A stretch of DNA of 64,000 bases from UBA2334 sp964396895. Lineage in GTDB: Bacteria; Pseudomonadota; Gammaproteobacteria; Burkholderiales; Burkholderiaceae_C. The stretch lies in contig CAYNGJ010000019.1 of assembly GCA_964396895.1 (NCBI GenBank), positions 15,744 to 79,743 of the forward strand, written 5' to 3'. How positions within the stretch are numbered: the stretch's first letter is position 1; the number at the start of each line of letters is the position of its first letter. A model generated the notes under the pieces. That model was not told the origin of the DNA and did not search any database. It was given only the letters and a program-made list of their open reading frames with translations. Below are positions 61,635-64,000 of the stretch, one piece after another. The translations under genes were made by a program, and so were the position numbers.

Positions 61635-61686
61635 TGCCTGCGTCGCAGGCAATTTCAAGACCACCGCCACGGCTTTCCACCGTGGC
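61635..61686 (+). promoter_or_regulatory. Two stem-loops between rpsK and rpsD
   Basis: Stem 1: TGCCTGC-GTC-GCAGGCA (61635-61651). Stem 2: GCCACGG, loop CTTTCCA, CCGTGGC (61666-61686). They occupy the first half of an unusually long 103-base gap inside an otherwise tight ribosomal operon. A T-run follows 8 bases after stem 2. They may modulate rpsD expression or partly terminate. Confidence 0.55.
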
Positions 61687-61732
61687 TCCTGCGTTTTTAA
61701 GCGCAGCAGATTAAATTCCAAGGACATTCAAC

Positions 61733-62356
61733 GTGGCACGTTACCTCGGCCCCAAGGCCAAACTTTCCCGCCGTGAAGGCACCGACCTGCTCCTGAAGAG
61801 CGCACGTCGTTCCATCAGCGACAAGGCTAAATTCGACTCCAAACCCGGTCAACATGGTCGCACATCCGGTGCTCGTACCTCTGACTTCGGCCTGCAGTTG
61901 CGTGAAAAACAAAAAGTCAAACGCATGTACGGTGTGTTGGAGCGCCAGTTCCGCCGTTATTTTGAAGAGGCCGATCGTCGTCGTGGCAACACGGGTGCAA
62001 ACCTGCTGTTCTTGCTGGAGTCACGCCTGGACAACGTCGTGTTCCGCATGGGTTTTGGCTCTACGCGGGCTGAAGCGCGTCAAATGGTTTCTCACAAAGC
62101 CATCACCGTCAATGGCCTTGCTGTCAACATTCCTTCCTATCTGGTGAAGGCAGGTGACGTGATTGCCGTGCGCGAAAAGTCGAAGAAGCAGGCTCGTGTG
62201 CTCGAGGCTATGGAGCTGGCCAAGCAGATTGGCTTCCCCGCTTGGGTTGAGGTGGCGGTCGACAAGGCCGAAGGCGTGTTCAAGAAGACGCCCGACCGTG
62301 ACGAATTCGCTTCCGACATCAACGAATCGTTGATCGTCGAATTGTATTCTCGCTAA
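61733..62356 (+). CDS. rpsD: 30S ribosomal protein S4
   Basis: 207 residues from GTG 61733. ARYLGPKAKLSRREGTDLLLKSARRSISDKAKFDSKPGQHGR start, then the S4 RNA-binding domain LLFLLESRLDNVVFRMGFGSTRAEARQMVSHKAITVNG. A primary 16S binder and the translational repressor of the alpha operon in E. coli. Structured RNA flanks the gene on both sides. Confidence 0.98.
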   Translation: MARYLGPKAKLSRREGTDLLLKSARRSISDKAKFDSKPGQHGRTSGARTSDFGLQLREKQKVKRMYGVLERQFRRYFEEADRRRGNTGANLLFLLESRLDNVVFRMGFGSTRAEARQMVSHKAITVNGLAVNIPSYLVKAGDVIAVREKSKKQARVLEAMELAKQIGFPAWVEVAVDKAEGVFKKTPDRDEFASDINESLIVELYSR

Positions 62357-62362
62357 TCCGTT

Positions 62363-62391
62363 CCCCATGAAGAATCATGTTCTTCATGGGG
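62363..62391 (+). terminator. Strong hairpin between rpsD and rpoA
   Basis: CCCCATGAAGAA, loop TCATG, TTCTTCATGGGG: a perfect 12-bp stem seven bases after the rpsD stop. No T-tract, so probably an attenuator, RNase processing site or mRNA stabiliser that sets rpoA expression relative to the ribosomal genes. Confidence 0.6.
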
Positions 62392-62445
62392 TTGCTTCAT
62401 CGGCCTTATCGGTGTAACGAACCGAGGGTATTGAAAGAAGTTTGA

Positions 62446-63429
62446 ATGCTTACGAATTTGTTGAAACCCAAGACCATTCACGTCGAGCAGCTGACCGCCA
62501 ACCGTGCGAAAGTCAGCCTTGAGCCCTTCGAGCGTGGGTATGGTCACACGCTCGGCAATGCTTTGCGACGCGTGCTGTTGTCTTCCATGGTGGGTCATGC
62601 CCCCACGGAAGTGACCATTGCTGGTGTTCTGCACGAGTACTCCTCCATTGATGGCGTTCAGGAAGATGTGGTCAACATCCTGCTGAACCTCAAGGGCGTG
62701 GTGTTCAAACTGCACAACCGCGATGAAGTGACGCTGAGTCTCCGCAAAGACGGTGAAGGCGTGATCACAGCCTCTGATATTCAGACGCCACATGATGTGG
62801 AGATCGTGAATCCCGGGCACCACATCGCCACGCTGTCGGCGGGTACGCGCTTGGACATGCAGATCAAGGTCGAAAAAGGACGCGGCTACGTGTCCGGGAC
62901 CATGCGCCGCAACGACGACCAGGTTCGCTCCATTGGGCGCATTGTGCTCGACGCATCTTTCAGCCCTGTGCGTCGCGTCAGCTATACCGTTGAAAGCGCC
63001 CGTGTTGAGCAGCGCACGGACTTGGACAAGCTGGTACTGGACATTGAGACCAATGGCTCCATCGGTCCTGAAGAAGCCGTTCGCGCCTCTGCAAAAATTC
63101 TCGTTGAGCAGTTGGCTGTGTTTGCCCAGTTGGAAGGCGGCGTGATGGACACCATCACCTCTCCGCAAAAGGCGGCACAACAATTTGACCCTATACTCCT
63201 GCGCCCAGTGGATGAGTTGGAGTTGACGGTTCGCTCGGCAAACTGCCTCAAAGCTGAGAACATTTACTACATCGGTGATCTGATCCAGCGCACCGAGAAT
63301 GAACTTCTGAAAACCCCCAATTTGGGCCGCAAGTCTTTGAATGAAATCAAAGAGGTTTTGGCGTCCCGTGGTTTGACCCTGGGGATGAAGTTGGAAAACT
63401 GGCCTCCTGTCGGGCTGGACAAACAATAA
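62446..63429 (+). CDS. rpoA: DNA-directed RNA polymerase alpha subunit
   Basis: 327 residues. The N-terminal domain, with VSLEPFERGYGHTLGNALRRVLLSSMVGHAPTEV and GVLHEYSSIDGVQEDVVNILLNLK, dimerises and assembles the polymerase. A linker follows, then the C-terminal DNA-binding domain with LLRPVDELELTVRSANCLKAENIYYIGDLIQRTENELLKTPNLGRKSLNEIKEVLASRG. Confidence 0.99.
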   Translation: MLTNLLKPKTIHVEQLTANRAKVSLEPFERGYGHTLGNALRRVLLSSMVGHAPTEVTIAGVLHEYSSIDGVQEDVVNILLNLKGVVFKLHNRDEVTLSLRKDGEGVITASDIQTPHDVEIVNPGHHIATLSAGTRLDMQIKVEKGRGYVSGTMRRNDDQVRSIGRIVLDASFSPVRRVSYTVESARVEQRTDLDKLVLDIETNGSIGPEEAVRASAKILVEQLAVFAQLEGGVMDTITSPQKAAQQFDPILLRPVDELELTVRSANCLKAENIYYIGDLIQRTENELLKTPNLGRKSLNEIKEVLASRGLTLGMKLENWPPVGLDKQ

Positions 63430-63507
63430 TTTTTTAATGAGGGTACCCCCCTCACCCGCCAGTACCTGAACCGGCTGGCGGCATAACAATCCCAAAAGGA
63501 AAATATC

Positions 63508-63903
63508 ATGCGTCACGGACACGGACTCCGAAAACTCAACCGCACCAGCTCACACCGACTGGCCATGCTGCGCAACATGATGAACTCATTGTTGACCCAC
63601 GAGGTCATCAAAACCACGGTTCCCAAAGCCAAGGAACTTCGCCGTGTGGTCGAACCCATGATCACGTTGGCCAAAGAGGCAACGGTTGCCAACCGCCGCC
63701 TGGCGTTTGACCGTCTGCGTGATCGTGACGTTGTGGTGAAGCTGTTCAATGAACTGGGCCCCCGTTTCAAGGCGCGTCCAGGTGGCTACACCCGTATCCT
63801 GAAAATGGGTTACCGCGTTGGCGACAATGCGCCCATGGCGCTGGTGGAATTGGTTGATCGCGCTGTCGAAACCGTTTCGACAGCTGAAGGTGAAAATACC
63901 TGA
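63508..63903 (+). CDS. rplQ: 50S ribosomal protein L17
   Basis: 131 residues. MRHGHGLRKLNRTSSHRLAMLRNMMNSLLTHEVIKTTVPKAKELRRVVEPMITLAK and AGGYTRIL-type RPGGYTRILKMGYRVGDNAPMALVEL. Last gene of the operon. A hairpin (CCGCCAG/CTGGCGG, 63456-63481) lies between rpoA and this start. Confidence 0.98.
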   Translation: MRHGHGLRKLNRTSSHRLAMLRNMMNSLLTHEVIKTTVPKAKELRRVVEPMITLAKEATVANRRLAFDRLRDRDVVVKLFNELGPRFKARPGGYTRILKMGYRVGDNAPMALVELVDRAVETVSTAEGENT

Positions 63904-63909
63904 TATAAT
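63904..63909 (+). promoter_or_regulatory. Candidate -10 element for the initiator tRNA
   Basis: Perfect TATAAT beginning directly after the rplQ stop codon and 12 bases before the tRNA, which places the start site just upstream of the mature 5' end. No convincing -35 is visible inside rplQ, so readthrough from the operon may also contribute. Confidence 0.55.
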
Positions 63910-63920
63910 TCTTAGCTTGA

Positions 63921-63997
<77 letters not shown>

Positions 63998-64000
63998 ATA

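Overview
The window is high-GC chromosomal DNA from a betaproteobacterium, most likely order Burkholderiales, family Comamonadaceae. This is inferred from the ribosomal protein gene order, the PhaM-like granule protein, the DUF3567 and DUF3617 proteins, the recG-oxyR-ubiA block, the rsmI-yraN-diaA-dolP cluster, and dispersed repeats of a type I associate with that family. It holds about 70 protein genes and one tRNA. I see no prophage, insertion sequence, CRISPR array or rRNA, and no gene-free stretch longer than about 300 bases.

Layout. 1-9 kb: an amine oxidoreductase cut by the window edge, an acyl-CoA synthetase, an SDR enzyme, an exonuclease, then the envelope/ribosome cluster rsmI-yraN-diaA-dolP. 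9-13.7 kb: a beta-hydroxyacid dehydrogenase, the twitching motility genes pilT and pilU with a cyclic-nucleotide-binding gene between them, and yggS. 13.7-17.2 kb: an accessory patch with an RTX calcium-binding protein, an orphan surface-protein fragment and small secreted proteins. 17.2-22.4 kb: a LuxR regulator and a divergent Lrp/putA pair for proline catabolism. 22.4-31 kb: crcB, a short Hsp70, polyphosphate:AMP phosphotransferase, a response regulator, a class V aminotransferase and a glcD-lrgA-lrgB operon. 31-38 kb: katG, purU, chaN-like, bioB and dps. 38-48.8 kb: mixed housekeeping genes, phaM, a FIST sensor, tgt and queA. 48.9-54.9 kb: recG, oxyR, ubiA and proC. 54.9-64 kb: a ribosomal run from rplN to rplQ with secY, rpmJ and rpoA, ending in an initiator tRNA.

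Themes. OxyR (51952-52956) has both redox cysteines, and katG at 30811 has a matching OxyR-type operator and promoter, so an oxidative-stress circuit (oxyR, katG, dps) lies within the window but scattered. Proline degradation (putA, Lrp) and proline synthesis (proC) are both present. Glycolate/glyoxylate chemistry clusters at 26.8-30.6 kb.

The most unusual signal is a short AT-rich repeat family. I find eleven copies that keep exactly 18 nucleotides between a TAGC-like box and an AAGCGC-like box. Four copies sit at the 3' ends of genes (pilU, pap, purU, tgt). Seven lie in frame inside coding sequence: three in putA and one each in glcD, a DUF3108 gene, recG and ubiA. putA also carries two copies of a second, GC-rich palindromic repeat.
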